A stretch of DNA of 64,000 bases from Marivirga atlantica (GTDB lineage: Bacteria; Bacteroidota; Bacteroidia; Cytophagales; Cyclobacteriaceae): positions 930,001 to 994,000 of the forward strand of contig NZ_JAERQG010000002.1 of assembly GCF_016734805.1 (NCBI RefSeq), written 5' to 3'. Positions 19,250 to 29,323 of the stretch are shown one piece after another; the stretch's first letter is position 1, and the number at the start of each line of letters is the position of its first letter. The translations under genes and the position numbers were made by a program. The notes beneath the pieces were generated by a model, which ran no database searches, was not told where the DNA came from, and worked only from the letters and a program-made list of their open reading frames with translations.

Positions 19250-19591
19250 TCAATATAGCCACTGAAGAAATCCATTTAGAATGGATAATATAATACTGAA
19301 GAAAAAGGCCCACCAGAAGCTCTTAACAGCGAATCCTTTTAAGAGCTTATCAACCAGCATAATCATTAGCGCATTTATAACTAGCAGGAATAAGCCAAGT
19401 GTTATAATAGTAATAGGTATGGTTAGAAAAACGAGCACTGGCTTTACTACTGCATTTACTATACCCAGAAGAATCGCGACTAAGATAGACTGACCAAAGC
19501 TTGAAACTTTTACGCCACTTAATATTTTAGCTGTTACAAAAACAGCGATAGCTGAAAGAATAAGCCGGATAATAAATTCTGTTAAATCCAT
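19250..19591 (-). CDS. Small membrane protein, phage holin family 4 type
   Basis: 113 residues, four predicted membrane helices with short loops. The segments VKPVLVFLTIPITIITLGLF and a closing FFFSIILSILNGFLQWLY are typical of the phage_holin_4_2 family. Despite the name, these are widespread chromosomal proteins in non-phage contexts, and nothing phage-like lies nearby. Function unknown. Single gene, minus strand, converging on prc. Confidence 0.82.
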   Translation of the reverse strand: MDLTEFIIRLILSAIAVFVTAKILSGVKVSSFGQSILVAILLGIVNAVVKPVLVFLTIPITIITLGLFLLVINALMIMLVDKLLKGFAVKSFWWAFFFSIILSILNGFLQWLY

Positions 19592-19911
19592 AGTTTTGTT
19601 TTTTATGAATATACAGAATTAAGAGCTTATTGTTTTTACTACAATCAACAAAAGCTTATTCTCATAACATAAATTATAACCTATGTATATCCTGACTTTT
19701 TAATTATAGGTTCTAATATCTCCTTTTTCTTAACGCTCTGTATGTTTTGAGGAATGATAAATGTCAGTTTACCAATTATTTATACAATACTTCTAATTAT
19801 TGAGTAAGGTGTATGGATAGTCTTCTGATTTTATTAATATATTTAAAAACCCTCAATTAAATTTATCCTATTAAGTTTATAACTTAGCTCTAGCTTAACC
19901 AAACCACAGCC
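19592..19911. other. Intergenic region, 320 bp
   Basis: A very AT-rich gap between the divergent holin-like gene and the macroglobulin gene. A TAACTTAG near 19880-19888, one base off the -7 consensus, may serve the macroglobulin operon. I see no RNA gene, repeat or ORF in it. Confidence 0.5.
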
Positions 19912-22900
19912 ATGTTTAAAAAACTGCTTTATCCATTCGCTTTAATTATTCTATTATCAGCTTGTTCTAAAAATGAGCCAAATAACAGTGAACAGCCCTC
20001 AAATCTTGGACAGTTTGCGGAATACTTGAATAGCGTAAGCTCAGGGATTATCTCTAAAACTGATCCCATAATTATCACTTTTAATAATGATGTTGCAGGG
20101 ATTGAAGCTGGTAGTGAGGCATCAGCAAAGTTGTTTAACATAAGTCCTAAGGTAAAGGTTAAAGCCAACTGGCAATCTAAGTCTGTATTGATGCTTGAAC
20201 CTGAAGAACACCTGGAAAGTGGTAAAACCTATCAGGTTACTATTCACTTGTCTCAGCTGTTTGAGTTAGACGATGAATTCCCGAAGGAATTTACCTTCCC
20301 TATTCAAACTATTCCTTTAAGTTATGCCGTAGAATTTGATAAGCTATTGAATGCAAATGATGAAGATTACACCATCGTTCAATATAAGGGAAGTATTAAG
20401 ACTTCTGATTGGGTAGATAATGATGCCGTTGAAAAAATGTTAGCGGCCAATTTCAAAGGAGAATCTTTAGAAATTAGCTATGAGCATGGTCCTAAACAGA
20501 AAACCCACACTTTTTTTATCAAAGGAATAAAGAGACAAAAAGATGATAGTGAGTTAAATGTAAGTTGGAATGGAGAACCACTAAAAATCAATGATGAAGG
20601 AAATACAGTACTTGAAATCCCTTCTAAGGATAGTTTTAAAGTACTTTCAGCTCAAGTTGAGCGCGAAGGAGCACCTTATATCAGTGTGGTCTTTTCTGAT
20701 CCTATTAATCCTAACCAGGTATTAGAGGATGGCTTGCAGGTGAAAGGTTATAATATCAGGACTACTGTAGACCAAAATACCCTTAAAATTTATGCACTAG
20801 GTAAAGATTTCAGTGGTAAGCTTAATCTTAACGTTTTGACTAACCTAAAAAACAGAAGAGGGCTCGGATTGGACAAAGCTGCTTCATTTGAGCTACAGGT
20901 GTCTACTTATAAACCGCAGGTGAAATCAGTAGCCGGAGATGGCTATATCATTCCCTCCAGTAATAAATTGGTGCTACCACTTCAGGTAGTAGGTGTAAAG
21001 GCCCTTGAAGTAACAGTAGTTAGAATATTCCCTAATAACATCCATCAGTATTTACAAAATAACAATTTAGGAGGCGATTATAACCTCAGAAGAGTGGGAA
21101 GACCAATCGTGAAAAAGATAATTCCTTTGATTAAAGCAGGAATTACTGATTATTATTCATGGAGCAATATCTCACTTGATCTTAATGACATTTTTAGAGC
21201 TGAGCCTGGTGCTATTTACCAGGTAGATGTTGACTTCAATATGGACATGGCGGTTTATAACTGTCAGGGAATGGATGCTGATGAGCAAATTGAAGAAATA
21301 TCGGAAGACCCAAGAACTCTTGATTGGGACGATACCTACAACGATTATTACTACTACGATTACGATTGGAGCCAACGAGAGAATCCGTGTCACAGTATGT
21401 ATTACAGGCAGGGAAGAGGTGTTGAACAAATTCTTTTTGCATCCGATATCGGATTGACGGCTAAATTGGCTGAAAACCAAAAAATACACATGCTTACCAC
21501 TGATCTTGTTGATTCAAAGCCATTAACTGATGCTAATATTCAGGTTTTCGATTATCAAAATCAATTAATCAACGAAGGTAAATCTGATAAAAATGGTTTG
21601 GTTCAACTTGATATGTTTAGAACCCCGTTTCTGGCTGTAGCTGAAAAGGATGGTCAAAAGGCCTACTTAAAACTTCAGGATGGAGATGCTTTATCATTGA
21701 GTAATTTTGATGTGGCTGGTGCAGCTGCCAAAGAGGGACTTAAAGGATTTGTTTATGGCGAAAGAGGCGTTTGGAGACCAGGAGATACTTTACATCTTAA
21801 CTTTGTACTGGAAGATCAATTTAAGAAGATTGCCCAGGGCACTCCTGTGTTCATGGAGTTACTGACCCCTCAAGGCCAACTTTTTGCTACTATTAAGCCG
21901 CAGCAAAAGAAAGGTCCTATCTATTATTTTGAGCCTCATACAGATAAAGAATCACCTACAGGCAACTGGTTATGCAGGGTGCATGCTGGTGGTGCTACCT
22001 TCACTAAAAACCTTAAGATTGAGACAGTTAAGCCGAATCGTCTCAAAATAGATTTAACATTTGATGATGAAATCCTGAAGAGAGGTGAAGGAAATTATGC
22101 TGATTTGGCTGTACGTTGGTTACATGGTGCTACAGCAAGAAACTTGGATGCTAAGTTTGAAATGAGTGTTTCAGAAGCCAACACGAAGTTCGATAACTTC
22201 TTAGCTTATGAATTTGATGACCAGGCCAAAGATTTTTACAGCGCCAAGAAAGTTATTTTTGATAGTAAAATAGATAATCAGGGCAATGCGCGTTTTCCAA
22301 TAAAGGTGGAAAACACAGAGCAAGCACCTGGTATGTTGAATCTTCGATTAAGTGGAAAAGTTTTCGAAGAAGGTGGTGATTTCAGCATAGGTAGTGCTGC
22401 TGTCAGGTATTCTCCCTATAAGAGTTATGTAGGTATTAATGTACCATCAACTGAGGAGAATAGCCGTGTACCACTTATGTATACTTCAAAGGATAATACC
22501 ATTCAGTTTGCCGCAGTAAATCAGGAAGGTGAACCGCTGGCTAATAAAAATATAAAAATTGAGCTTTATAAGTTAAACTGGCGCTGGTGGTGGGATTACG
22601 GTAATGACAATGTGAGCAATTATGTCAGCAGAAGCTACAATAAGCCTGTATCAACTTATTCTGTTTCCACAGATCAGGATGGTAAAGCCAGTAAAACACT
22701 CAACATTAATAATAATGAATGGGGCAGGTATTACATCAGAGTAAAGGACAAAGAATCTGGTCATACAAGTGGTCAGGTAGCTTATTTCAGAAGATCAGAT
22801 TGGTATGGTACCATGGCTAAGTCAATGGGCGGAGCAGATTTGTTAAACTTCAACTTAAGTGCTGACAAAGGAAAAACAGGTGAAAAGGTTCAAGTAATTA

Positions 22901-25437
22901 TTCCTGGTGGCAAAGAAGGACATGCCTACATTTCACTGGAAACGGGTAAGGCTGTTATTCAGGAACACTATATTCCTTTAGAAGATGAGCAAACTGTTTT
23001 TGAGTTTGAGCTTACCGAAGAAATGACTCCAAATGTTTACGTTCATGTAGCTGTTATTCAACCACATGAACAGCTTTATAATGACTTGCCTATAAGACTT
23101 TATGGCGTAAGAAACATTATGGTAGAAGATGCAGGAACCAAGCTTTTACCTGAACTAAAGATTGCCAAGAATGCCCAACCTGGAGAGACTATTCAATTTG
23201 AAGTGAGTGAAAAGAACAATCAGCCAATGGCCTACACGGTTGCCTTGGTAGATGAAGGTTTGCTGGGATTAACCAACTACAAAACACCACAGCCTTGGGA
23301 TCATTTTTATGAGAGAGAAGCTTTAGGTGTAAAAACCTGGGATTTATTTGAAGACGTAATGAGTTCTTTTACAGGTAAGTATGGCAAGCTCTTAGCAGTA
23401 GGTGGTGATGAAGCCGGGCCGCTGGAAGAAAAGAGTGAAAGCAGGTTTAAGCCTGTGGTAGGCTTTATGGGGCCTTATTATGTAGAGGCTGGCAAACAAA
23501 AGCAGCATCAATTTACCATTCCTCAGTATAGAGGAGAGTTAAGAGTGATGCTTATTGCGGCCAATGAAGCAGGTCAATATGGAGCAGCAGACGCTTCATT
23601 AGCCATAAACCAACCGCTAATGATGTTAGCTACACTTCCTCGAGTGATGGGACCAGGAGAAACTACACAAATGCCTGTTACCATATTTGTAAGAGATCCT
23701 TCAATTACAAAAGCAACTATTACAGTCAATACTACAGGTCAGCTTACTGCGGTGGGTACAAAATCCAAAACAGTAAGCCTAAATAGCAATGCCGAAACCA
23801 TCGTTTATTTCCCTATTGAAGCAGTTAATGCCTTGGGCAATGGTAAAGTTCAAATTAAGGCTACTTCAGGAAAGCATCAAGCTGTTTATGATGTAGCCAT
23901 GCAGGTAAGACCTTCCAATCCAATGATGCTGGCTATGGAAGATCAACTGCTGGAAAAAGGAAAAAGCTGGAACTTAGCTTATAAACCGCTAGGCATGACT
24001 GCTACTAATGAGGCTACAGTAGAACTATCAACCTTACCAGCACTTAACTTAGAGCAGCGAACTGACTACCTTATCAGGTATCCTCATGGATGTGTGGAGC
24101 AGACTACCTCATCGGTTTTTGCACAACTGTTTCTTCCTGATTTATTGCCAATTGAGTCGTCCAGAAAGTTTGAAATTCAGAATAATATCAACGCAGCTAT
24201 TAACCGATTGCGTAATTTCCAGGTTTCGGATGGTGGCTTTGCTTATTGGCCGGGCATGTTAACAGCAAATGAATGGGGTACCAATTACGCAGGTCATTTT
24301 CTTTTAATGGCTAAGAAAAAGGGCTATCAAGTTCCTAATGACATGATTCAAAACTTTGTATCCTTTCAAAAGCGCTTGGCTAATGAATGGACGGGTTCAT
24401 CTTCCGGCTATCGAAGGTCGGATCTCGTTCAGGCATATCGTTTATTCTCTCTGGCCTTACATGGTTCTCCGGCTATGTCGGCCATGAACAGAATGCGCGA
24501 AAGAAACGATTTAAGCGTTCAGGCCAGATGGATGCTTGCTAATGCCTATGCTCAGGCAGGTCATACCGATGTAGGCTTGAAGATGGTAGAGAATGCCACC
24601 AAAACGATTGAAGCTTATAGAGAATTGGGAGGTACTTTTGGCTCTTCTGTAAGAGATCAAGCCATTATTTTAGAAACCTTGGTAAAGCTTGGTAAGCGTA
24701 AAGAGGCCTTTGAAATGCTTAATCAATTAGCTGAGAAACTAGGTGATGCCGATCAGTGGTTAAGTACACAAACTACAGCCTATTGTCTTATTGCTGTAGC
24801 TGCCTACACGGAAGATTTCCCTTCCAGTGCTAGCCTGCAGGCCAATTTAAGCATTGATGGAGAAGATCATTTAATGCAAACCAATGGTTATTTCACGCAA
24901 TATTTGATTGAGCAGCCAGATGCTGGTGCGGATTTGAGCATCACAAACAAGATAGATGCACCTATCTATGCACGCTTGATCCGTCAGGGTATTCCTTTGG
25001 AAGGAGTGGAGCTTCCAGATGATAGTCACCTTAAAATTGATGTGAAATACTATGATGCGAATGACAATGAAATGAATGTGGAAAACATTACGCAAGGAAC
25101 AGACTTCAAAGCAATTGTAACAGTTTCAAACCCTGGCAGTAGAGGCAATTTGGAGCAACTGGCACTCACCCAAATATTCCCTTCAGGTTGGGAAATATTG
25201 AATAGCCGCATAACGGGAGGAAGTGAAAGCAAAGATGGCGCAACTTATAAAGACATCAGAGATGATAGGGTACTTACATATTTCGATCTGAATGTTGGTA
25301 AAAGTAAAAGGTTTGAGGTGAATCTGAATGCCGCCTATCAAGGGAAATATTACCTACCAGCTGTACAGGCAGAAGCCATGTATGATAAAAGCATATTTGC
25401 CTCAGTAAGAGGTAAATGGGTGAATGTAGTGAAGTGA
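19912..25437 (+). CDS. Alpha-2-macroglobulin family lipoprotein (bacterial MG protein)
   Basis: 1841 residues. Lipoprotein signal with lipid Cys C18 (LLSACSK). The N-terminal half holds MG beta-sandwich domains and the bait region. The thioester motif is intact: GCVEQ with C1394. A helical thioester domain follows (RTDYLIRYPHGCVEQ, then FRLFSLALHGSPAM and similar). Like YfhM of E. coli, it should trap and covalently bind attacking proteases in the periplasm. Its stop is 19 nt before pbpC, the standard pairing in which the protein guards the cell wall after a breach. Length is within the range of the larger bacterial forms. Confidence 0.95.
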   Translation: MFKKLLYPFALIILLSACSKNEPNNSEQPSNLGQFAEYLNSVSSGIISKTDPIIITFNNDVAGIEAGSEASAKLFNISPKVKVKANWQSKSVLMLEPEEHLESGKTYQVTIHLSQLFELDDEFPKEFTFPIQTIPLSYAVEFDKLLNANDEDYTIVQYKGSIKTSDWVDNDAVEKMLAANFKGESLEISYEHGPKQKTHTFFIKGIKRQKDDSELNVSWNGEPLKINDEGNTVLEIPSKDSFKVLSAQVEREGAPYISVVFSDPINPNQVLEDGLQVKGYNIRTTVDQNTLKIYALGKDFSGKLNLNVLTNLKNRRGLGLDKAASFELQVSTYKPQVKSVAGDGYIIPSSNKLVLPLQVVGVKALEVTVVRIFPNNIHQYLQNNNLGGDYNLRRVGRPIVKKIIPLIKAGITDYYSWSNISLDLNDIFRAEPGAIYQVDVDFNMDMAVYNCQGMDADEQIEEISEDPRTLDWDDTYNDYYYYDYDWSQRENPCHSMYYRQGRGVEQILFASDIGLTAKLAENQKIHMLTTDLVDSKPLTDANIQVFDYQNQLINEGKSDKNGLVQLDMFRTPFLAVAEKDGQKAYLKLQDGDALSLSNFDVAGAAAKEGLKGFVYGERGVWRPGDTLHLNFVLEDQFKKIAQGTPVFMELLTPQGQLFATIKPQQKKGPIYYFEPHTDKESPTGNWLCRVHAGGATFTKNLKIETVKPNRLKIDLTFDDEILKRGEGNYADLAVRWLHGATARNLDAKFEMSVSEANTKFDNFLAYEFDDQAKDFYSAKKVIFDSKIDNQGNARFPIKVENTEQAPGMLNLRLSGKVFEEGGDFSIGSAAVRYSPYKSYVGINVPSTEENSRVPLMYTSKDNTIQFAAVNQEGEPLANKNIKIELYKLNWRWWWDYGNDNVSNYVSRSYNKPVSTYSVSTDQDGKASKTLNINNNEWGRYYIRVKDKESGHTSGQVAYFRRSDWYGTMAKSMGGADLLNFNLSADKGKTGEKVQVIIPGGKEGHAYISLETGKAVIQEHYIPLEDEQTVFEFELTEEMTPNVYVHVAVIQPHEQLYNDLPIRLYGVRNIMVEDAGTKLLPELKIAKNAQPGETIQFEVSEKNNQPMAYTVALVDEGLLGLTNYKTPQPWDHFYEREALGVKTWDLFEDVMSSFTGKYGKLLAVGGDEAGPLEEKSESRFKPVVGFMGPYYVEAGKQKQHQFTIPQYRGELRVMLIAANEAGQYGAADASLAINQPLMMLATLPRVMGPGETTQMPVTIFVRDPSITKATITVNTTGQLTAVGTKSKTVSLNSNAETIVYFPIEAVNALGNGKVQIKATSGKHQAVYDVAMQVRPSNPMMLAMEDQLLEKGKSWNLAYKPLGMTATNEATVELSTLPALNLEQRTDYLIRYPHGCVEQTTSSVFAQLFLPDLLPIESSRKFEIQNNINAAINRLRNFQVSDGGFAYWPGMLTANEWGTNYAGHFLLMAKKKGYQVPNDMIQNFVSFQKRLANEWTGSSSGYRRSDLVQAYRLFSLALHGSPAMSAMNRMRERNDLSVQARWMLANAYAQAGHTDVGLKMVENATKTIEAYRELGGTFGSSVRDQAIILETLVKLGKRKEAFEMLNQLAEKLGDADQWLSTQTTAYCLIAVAAYTEDFPSSASLQANLSIDGEDHLMQTNGYFTQYLIEQPDAGADLSITNKIDAPIYARLIRQGIPLEGVELPDDSHLKIDVKYYDANDNEMNVENITQGTDFKAIVTVSNPGSRGNLEQLALTQIFPSGWEILNSRITGGSESKDGATYKDIRDDRVLTYFDLNVGKSKRFEVNLNAAYQGKYYLPAVQAEAMYDKSIFASVRGKWVNVVK

Positions 25438-25456
25438 TTTTTAGTAGCTTTCGTTC

Positions 25457-27769
25457 TTGAAACTACTTCTGAAACACAAATACAGCATTATAGCAGTAAG
25501 TATCTTAATTACTGCTATAATGCTTCTATTCTGGCCTTTACCAAAACGTATTGTCAATCGGCCATTATCCACAGTTTTACTTGCGGAAGATGGTCAATTG
25601 TTGGGAGCTGTTTTAGCTGCAGATGAGCAATGGCGGTTTCCTGAAGTTGATAGTTTACCTTATAGATACAAAAAAGCTCTTATCACTTTTGAGGATGCCT
25701 ATTTTTATCAGCATCCTGGTATCAATCCGATAGCTTTAGCAAAAGCATTTTGGGCCAATATAAAAGCCGGAAAGGTGGTTAGAGGTGGAAGCAGCTTGAG
25801 CATGCAGTTAGCACGTATGGCTTATGACAATCAGCCTAGAACCATCATTCAGAAACTCAAAGAGATGGTAATGGCTTTGAGGTTGGAAGCTCAATTAAGC
25901 AAAGAAGAAATTCTTAAACTTTACACCACTTATGCACCCTTCGGAAGCAACATAGAAGGGATACAGGCTGCCAGTTATCGCTATTTCGGTAGAGCACCAC
26001 ATGCCTTGTCATGGGCTGAGGCAGCCTTATTGGCCGTTCTGCCTAATCAACCTGCAATGTTATTTCCCGGCAGCAATAACGATCAGCTTATTGAAAAACG
26101 AAACCGTTTATTATCAAAGCTGTTAGCCGAAGCAATCATTGATTCAACTAGCTATCAATTGGCTATAATTGAAGATATTCCTGAAGAGCAGATTAGTTTT
26201 CCGAAACAGACACAGCATCTGTTGTACAACAGACATCAGCATGCAAGTGGTAAGATTCATCATTCAACGATTAATGAGCGATTGCAAAATAGGGCAGGAG
26301 ACCTGCTAAATCAGTATGTGCAGAAACTCAAGGCCAATCAAATCCACAATGCTGCAGCACTGATTGTTGACTGGCAGAAGCAGGAAGTAAAAGCCTATAT
26401 AGGGAATGCTAATTCAGGAGCTTCGCATGGAGAGGATGTAGACATCATTCGTTCGGTTAGAAGCCCGGGAAGTCTGCTAAAACCTATTTTGTATGCAAAT
26501 GCTTTGAATGAAGGGCTCATTAGTCCCAAGCAATTGTTGACCGATATCCCTATCTTTTATGAAGGTTTTAGCCCCAAGAATTTTGACCATCAATATTATG
26601 GTGCGGTAAAAGCTGATGATGCGCTGGCGCGTTCTTTAAATATTCCATTTGTAAACTTATTGAGAGATTTTGGTGTAGCACCTTTTTACGATCGCCTGAA
26701 GAGCATGGGCTTCGAGAATTTAAAGAATGATCCCTCTCATTACGGTCTGAGTTTGATACTAGGAGGAGCTGAAATAAGTCCTTGGGAAATAGCTTATATG
26801 TATATGCAAATAGCCAGAGGTGCTTCAGAAAACACTATCAATGAAGATGTTCAACTATCAATAAATCAGAAACTTAAGTCCAGTGAGTTAAACATTTCAA
26901 GTGGTGCTTCATGGTTAACACTGCAGGCCATGAAAGAGCTTCAGCGACCGGGTGAAGAATTTGGTTGGGAGCGCTTTACTTCCTCTCAGGAAATAGCCTG
27001 GAAAACCGGTACTAGTTTCGGTTTTAGAGATGCCTGGGCAGTAGGTATCAACCAGCGCTATTTGGCGGTGGTTTGGACAGGTAATGCAGATGGAGAAGGT
27101 CGTCCTGGCTTAGTGGGTGTGAGAACTGCAGCTCCTTTATTATTTCAGTTAATGGATTTGGTTGCTGATGATGGCGCGCAAGACTTTCATATGCCTTTAA
27201 AGGCTCTTAAGTCAACCAAGTTGTGCGCTGAGAGTGGTTACCTTGCTACTCAAGCCTGTGAAGCAATAAACTATGCCTACATCAATAATAGCAAAAAGCT
27301 ACTAAAGACTTGTCCTTATCATGAAAGGCTATTCCTCAATGAAAGTGAGCAGTATAGGGTAAACGCTTCTTGCTATCCGATGTACAAAGCAAAAGAGCGA
27401 TCCTATTTAGTGTTACCGCCCGCTGTGGCTTATTTCTACAAGCCACATCATGCCAACTTCAAAGAAATACCTAAATGGTTGCCTGACTGCCAATCAGCCT
27501 CACAGCCGATGGAAATGATCTACCCAAGAAACTTTACCAATATATTCATCCCAAGAGAATTAGATGGGAAGGAGGGTAGCGCTATTTTTGAATTAGCCCA
27601 TCAGAATAAAGCGGCCAAAGTATTCTGGTATGTTGATGGTGATTATGTTGGCCAAACTGAGGAAACACATCAAATAGCTATACAATCGAGTATTGGAAGC
27701 CATGAAATGTACGTGGTGGATGAATCAGGTAATTATCTGAGTGTTGCATTTAATGTGATTAAGCGATAA
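25457..27769 (+). CDS. pbpC: Penicillin-binding protein 1C
   Basis: 770 residues from a TTG start, needed to include the N-terminal anchor helix (KHKYSIIAVSILITAIMLLFW). The GT51 glycosyltransferase domain follows (FEDAYFYQHPGI with the catalytic Glu; GGSSLSMQLARM). The transpeptidase domain has SLLK at 339-342 (S339 nucleophile) and KTGT in AWKTGTSFGFRDAW. The C-terminal beta domain (about 680-770) is the BiPBP_C module specific to PBP1C. It polymerises and crosslinks peptidoglycan outside the inner membrane. Operon with the macroglobulin gene. Confidence 0.95.
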   Translation: MKLLLKHKYSIIAVSILITAIMLLFWPLPKRIVNRPLSTVLLAEDGQLLGAVLAADEQWRFPEVDSLPYRYKKALITFEDAYFYQHPGINPIALAKAFWANIKAGKVVRGGSSLSMQLARMAYDNQPRTIIQKLKEMVMALRLEAQLSKEEILKLYTTYAPFGSNIEGIQAASYRYFGRAPHALSWAEAALLAVLPNQPAMLFPGSNNDQLIEKRNRLLSKLLAEAIIDSTSYQLAIIEDIPEEQISFPKQTQHLLYNRHQHASGKIHHSTINERLQNRAGDLLNQYVQKLKANQIHNAAALIVDWQKQEVKAYIGNANSGASHGEDVDIIRSVRSPGSLLKPILYANALNEGLISPKQLLTDIPIFYEGFSPKNFDHQYYGAVKADDALARSLNIPFVNLLRDFGVAPFYDRLKSMGFENLKNDPSHYGLSLILGGAEISPWEIAYMYMQIARGASENTINEDVQLSINQKLKSSELNISSGASWLTLQAMKELQRPGEEFGWERFTSSQEIAWKTGTSFGFRDAWAVGINQRYLAVVWTGNADGEGRPGLVGVRTAAPLLFQLMDLVADDGAQDFHMPLKALKSTKLCAESGYLATQACEAINYAYINNSKKLLKTCPYHERLFLNESEQYRVNASCYPMYKAKERSYLVLPPAVAYFYKPHHANFKEIPKWLPDCQSASQPMEMIYPRNFTNIFIPRELDGKEGSAIFELAHQNKAAKVFWYVDGDYVGQTEETHQIAIQSSIGSHEMYVVDESGNYLSVAFNVIKR

Positions 27770-27780
27770 AACATAGGCAT

Positions 27781-27820
27781 AAAAAAAGGGAATACAAATC
27801 AATGCATTCCCCTTACCTTT
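27781..27820. terminator. Probable bidirectional terminator between pbpC and csp
   Basis: GGGAAT (27788-27793) pairs with ATTCCC (27806-27811), with A-run on the left and T-rich sequence on the right, so it can work for both converging units. Confidence 0.6.
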
Positions 27821-27836
27821 TTATAAAAGCTATTAA

Positions 27837-28031
27837 TTAGTCGATAACTTCAACGTTAACGGCATTAAGACCTTTTCTTCCTTGCTCAACTTCGAATTGA
27901 ACTTTGTCATTTTCTTGAATTTCGTCAATAAGACCAGTTTCGTGAACAAATACATCTTCACTTGAATCTGACGGCTTAATAAAACCAAAACCTTTGGTGT
28001 TATTAAAGAATTTTACTACTCCTTCTTTCAT
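27837..28031 (-). CDS. Cold-shock domain protein (CspA family)
   Basis: 64 residues, a complete single cold-shock domain. RNP1 is KGFGFIKP and RNP2 is DVFVHE; the rest of the five-stranded OB fold is conserved. It binds single-stranded RNA and DNA and acts as an RNA chaperone or antiterminator. It lies 46 nt after rhlE, on the same strand, and that gene lies 31 nt after a fatty-acid desaturase. The grouping suggests a joint cold response (inference). Confidence 0.95.
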   Translation of the reverse strand: MKEGVVKFFNNTKGFGFIKPSDSSEDVFVHETGLIDEIQENDKVQFEVEQGRKGLNAVNVEVID

Positions 28032-28077
28032 TATATTATTGTTTGTATTAATTATTTACTTTTTAAATGGGCTTTGC

Positions 28078-29292
28078 TTAATCTACAAAGGTGAAAGCCT
28101 TACCTAATTTACCCGCTCTTCCGGTTCTACCGATACGGTGAACATAACTATCAAAACTTAATGGTAATTGATAATTGATTACATGACTGATGTTTGAAAC
28201 ATCAATACCTCTGGCAGCTACATCTGTAGCAACCAAAACTCTTACTTTGCCAGCTTTAAACTTGTCTAAAGCGCGGTTTCTATAATTCTGTGATTTATTT
28301 CCGTGAATCTGATCGGCTGATATATCTACATTGTTGAGCTGCTTACTTAACTTATCAGCTTGTCTTTTAGTTTCCGTAAAGATAAGTACTTTTTCAAAGT
28401 CTGCATCATACATCATGTCAGTAAGCAATTTAAATTTATCAGCTCCCTGAGGTACTCTGATAATATCTTGCTCTACACGCTCACTGGCGGAAGTTCCGGC
28501 ATTAACTTTTACTTCTACAGGATTTTTTAACATGCTGTCAATCAAGCTTTTCTGACTGTTATCTACAGTAGCAGAAAATAGGATAGTTTGCTTACGCTGT
28601 GGCATCAGATCGACCATCTTTTTGATGTCTCTTTTGAAACCCATATCCAACATTCGATCGAACTCATCTAGTATCAGGTTAGAGATATCAGCTAGCTGAA
28701 GATCTCCTCTGTTGGCCAAATCAATTAACCTACCTGGTGTACCGATTATTAAATCCTTTCTTCTTCTCAACTGCGCTACGTCCTTCTGCACATTGGTACC
28801 ACCAATAAAGCATGCAGAATGTATATTAAGTCCATCAGCAAGGGCTAAAAACTCTTGTTCCACCTGAACGGCTAATTCCCTTGTAGGTACTACCACTAAA
28901 GTTTTAAACGACTTAGGCTGCTCAAGTAAACGGTCAATCATCGGTATTAAAAAAGCTCCGGTTTTACCGGTACCAGTATTCGCAATACCTATTAAATCTT
29001 TTCCGGCTTTTAAATGAGCCAAAGTTTCTTCCTGAATTTGCGTAGGAAATACAAAACCTTTCTTTAGCAAATTAGCTTTCAGGTTAATATTTATCGGTAA
29101 TTGCTCGTATGATTGATTCGGTATAAAATCCTGTTCTTCAGTAAGTTGAACAGATTTATTAATCAATTGCTTAGGGTCTAAAGTAGAAACCCTTTTATTC
29201 TTCTTATTGCCATTATTTGGCTTATTTGAACGGTATCTGCCAGCAGCATTGGCTGGTTTGTTGTTCGATTTTCTTCTATTTATAACTTGCAT
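28078..29292 (-). CDS. rhlE: DEAD-box RNA helicase, RhlE-like
   Basis: 404 residues. A basic, Asn-rich N-terminal extension (about 1-45) precedes the Q motif, ANTGTGKTGAF, PTRELAVQ, TPGR, DEFD in place of DEAD (ILDEFDRM), SAT, then ATDVAARGIDVSN and HRIGRTGRAG. The protein ends shortly after motif VI, with no C-terminal extension. The DEFD variant of motif II changes the third residue only and keeps the Asp-Glu pair that coordinates Mg-ATP. Same strand and close spacing to csp downstream and desaturase upstream suggest one operon. Likely role is RNA remodelling at low temperature or in ribosome assembly. Confidence 0.9.
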   Translation of the reverse strand: MQVINRRKSNNKPANAAGRYRSNKPNNGNKKNKRVSTLDPKQLINKSVQLTEEQDFIPNQSYEQLPININLKANLLKKGFVFPTQIQEETLAHLKAGKDLIGIANTGTGKTGAFLIPMIDRLLEQPKSFKTLVVVPTRELAVQVEQEFLALADGLNIHSACFIGGTNVQKDVAQLRRRKDLIIGTPGRLIDLANRGDLQLADISNLILDEFDRMLDMGFKRDIKKMVDLMPQRKQTILFSATVDNSQKSLIDSMLKNPVEVKVNAGTSASERVEQDIIRVPQGADKFKLLTDMMYDADFEKVLIFTETKRQADKLSKQLNNVDISADQIHGNKSQNYRNRALDKFKAGKVRVLVATDVAARGIDVSNISHVINYQLPLSFDSYVHRIGRTGRAGKLGKAFTFVD

Positions 29293-29323
29293 TCTTATTG
29301 CTTTAATTAATAAGTACTCCGGC

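Noticed and set aside
19250-19591. Holin-like gene as sign of a prophage
   Set aside because: This holin family is common in ordinary chromosomes, and no lysin, capsid, tail or integrase gene is near.
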